From NCBI GenBank assembly GCA_964442385.1, contig CAYTYZ010000006.1:1-57877 (forward strand): DNA of 57,877 nucleotides, given 5' to 3'. The position numbers and the translations under genes were made by a program. The notes under the pieces are model-generated. The model was not told where the DNA came from. It did not search any database and saw only the letters and a program-made list of their open reading frames with translations. This DNA comes from CAYTYZ01 sp964442385 (GTDB lineage Bacteria; Patescibacteriota; Microgenomatia; UBA12405). Shown here piece after piece: positions 57,573 through 57,877 of the stretch. The number at the start of each line of letters is the position of its first letter. Positions within the stretch are counted from its first letter, which is position 1.

Positions 57573-57799
57573 AACTTTTTTACTCTTGTGGTCTCTATCA
57601 TCCGGTTTTGTTTTGAGTTCCAGACACCAAATATTTCTACGCTGTCGCCAACTACAATATCTGCATTGGTTATGGCTTTGCCCTTTTGCATATATTTAGT
57701 CTTGTCAGTGACCACAGCTACTTGGCTACCTTTGTTCTGGGTGTTGACGGTAATGGTAGCGGTATCTTTTCCAGTAACACTACCTTTAAACTGGGCCAT
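57569..57799 (-). CDS. DUF5666-like beta-barrel domain protein, possibly longer than the window
   Basis: 76 residues, small OB-like domain with repeated strands: GSVTGKDTATITVNTQN, VVTDKTKYMQKGKAITNADIVVGDSVEIFG (VGDxVxvxG is the DUF5666 mark), RMIETTRVKKF. It overlaps the molybdoenzyme gene by 4 nt. The same frame stays open from 57799 to the right edge of the window (reading RDISIFKR, SDDAKTTILAKY upstream), so this may be the C-terminus of a larger protein. Confidence 0.55.
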   Translation of the reverse strand: MAQFKGSVTGKDTATITVNTQNKGSQVAVVTDKTKYMQKGKAITNADIVVGDSVEIFGVWNSKQNRMIETTRVKKF

Positions 57800-57877
57800 T
57801 CTTTTAAAAATTGAGATATCTCTAATATATTTTGCTAAAATGGTTGTTTTTGCATCGTCAGAATAGTTTCCTCGAAT

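Noticed and set aside
1..57877. Insertion sequences, prophage or integrase genes explaining the accessory regions
   Set aside because: No transposase, integrase, tRNA attachment site or terminal inverted repeats were seen on either strand.

Overview
The window looks like a chromosome segment of an ultra-small fermentative bacterium, most likely a Candidate Phyla Radiation (Patescibacteria) lineage, possibly Microgenomates-like. The reasons are indirect. Genes are tightly packed with many 1-20 nt overlaps. The genome is AT-rich. There are many small membrane proteins of the YggT, GlsB/YeaQ, DUF3096 and DUF4870 types, and a CxxC-x17-CxxC zinc protein. Energy genes are of the fermentative type, and the only respiratory gene seen is one NDH-2-like flavoprotein. 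TGA is a normal stop, which argues against the UGA-recoding CPR groups. No rRNA, tRNA, CRISPR array or insertion sequence was recognised.

Layout: 0-9.9 kb holds housekeeping and small envelope genes: a KBL/AONS-type aminotransferase cut by the window edge, a lipoprotein metallopeptidase, LapA-like, NUDIX, a small membrane-protein cluster, a decayed GNAT, and metK behind a SAM-clan riboswitch candidate. 9.9-11.1 kb holds a serpin-like gene with its own structured leader and terminator. 11.1-15.4 kb holds a zinc protein, a hydrolase, a pentapeptide-repeat protein, GNAT and NUDIX. 15.4-24.0 kb is the most accessory-looking part: a minus-strand operon of three tandem paralogues plus a zinc-ribbon protein, a STAND-like ATPase/winged-helix regulator, two tandemly duplicated gene pairs of unknown function, and a secreted proline-rich protein.

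24.0-31.5 kb is an energy module: ADP-forming acetyl-CoA synthetase, NDH-2-like flavoprotein, two DUF4870 proteins, 2-oxoacid:acceptor oxidoreductase KorAB and a flavodoxin. Together these could oxidise a 2-oxoacid to acetyl-CoA and then acetate with ATP gain. 31.5-43.6 kb holds thymidine kinase, two GH130 proteins, an Excalibur protein, an MFS transporter behind a riboswitch-like leader, and an XRE/DUF2178-like/thioredoxin/DipZ-like redox operon. 43.6-45.6 kb holds a strikingly GC-rich orphan gene and a second orphan, each with promoter, 5'-end hairpin and terminator. 45.6-57.9 kb holds queA, two ArnT/PMT-like glycosyltransferases, DNA repair genes (ung, MTH1-like NUDIX, mutM), mscL, FkbM, DedA, DgkA, a thermonuclease and a YedY-like molybdoenzyme domain.

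The most striking global pattern is two expression styles. Most ordinary genes have a -10 box ending 5-8 nt before the start codon, so their transcripts should be leaderless. A minority of compositionally different orphan genes, plus metK and the MFS gene, have leaders of about 50-230 nt, hairpins (often exactly at the predicted 5' end) and clear Shine-Dalgarno sites.
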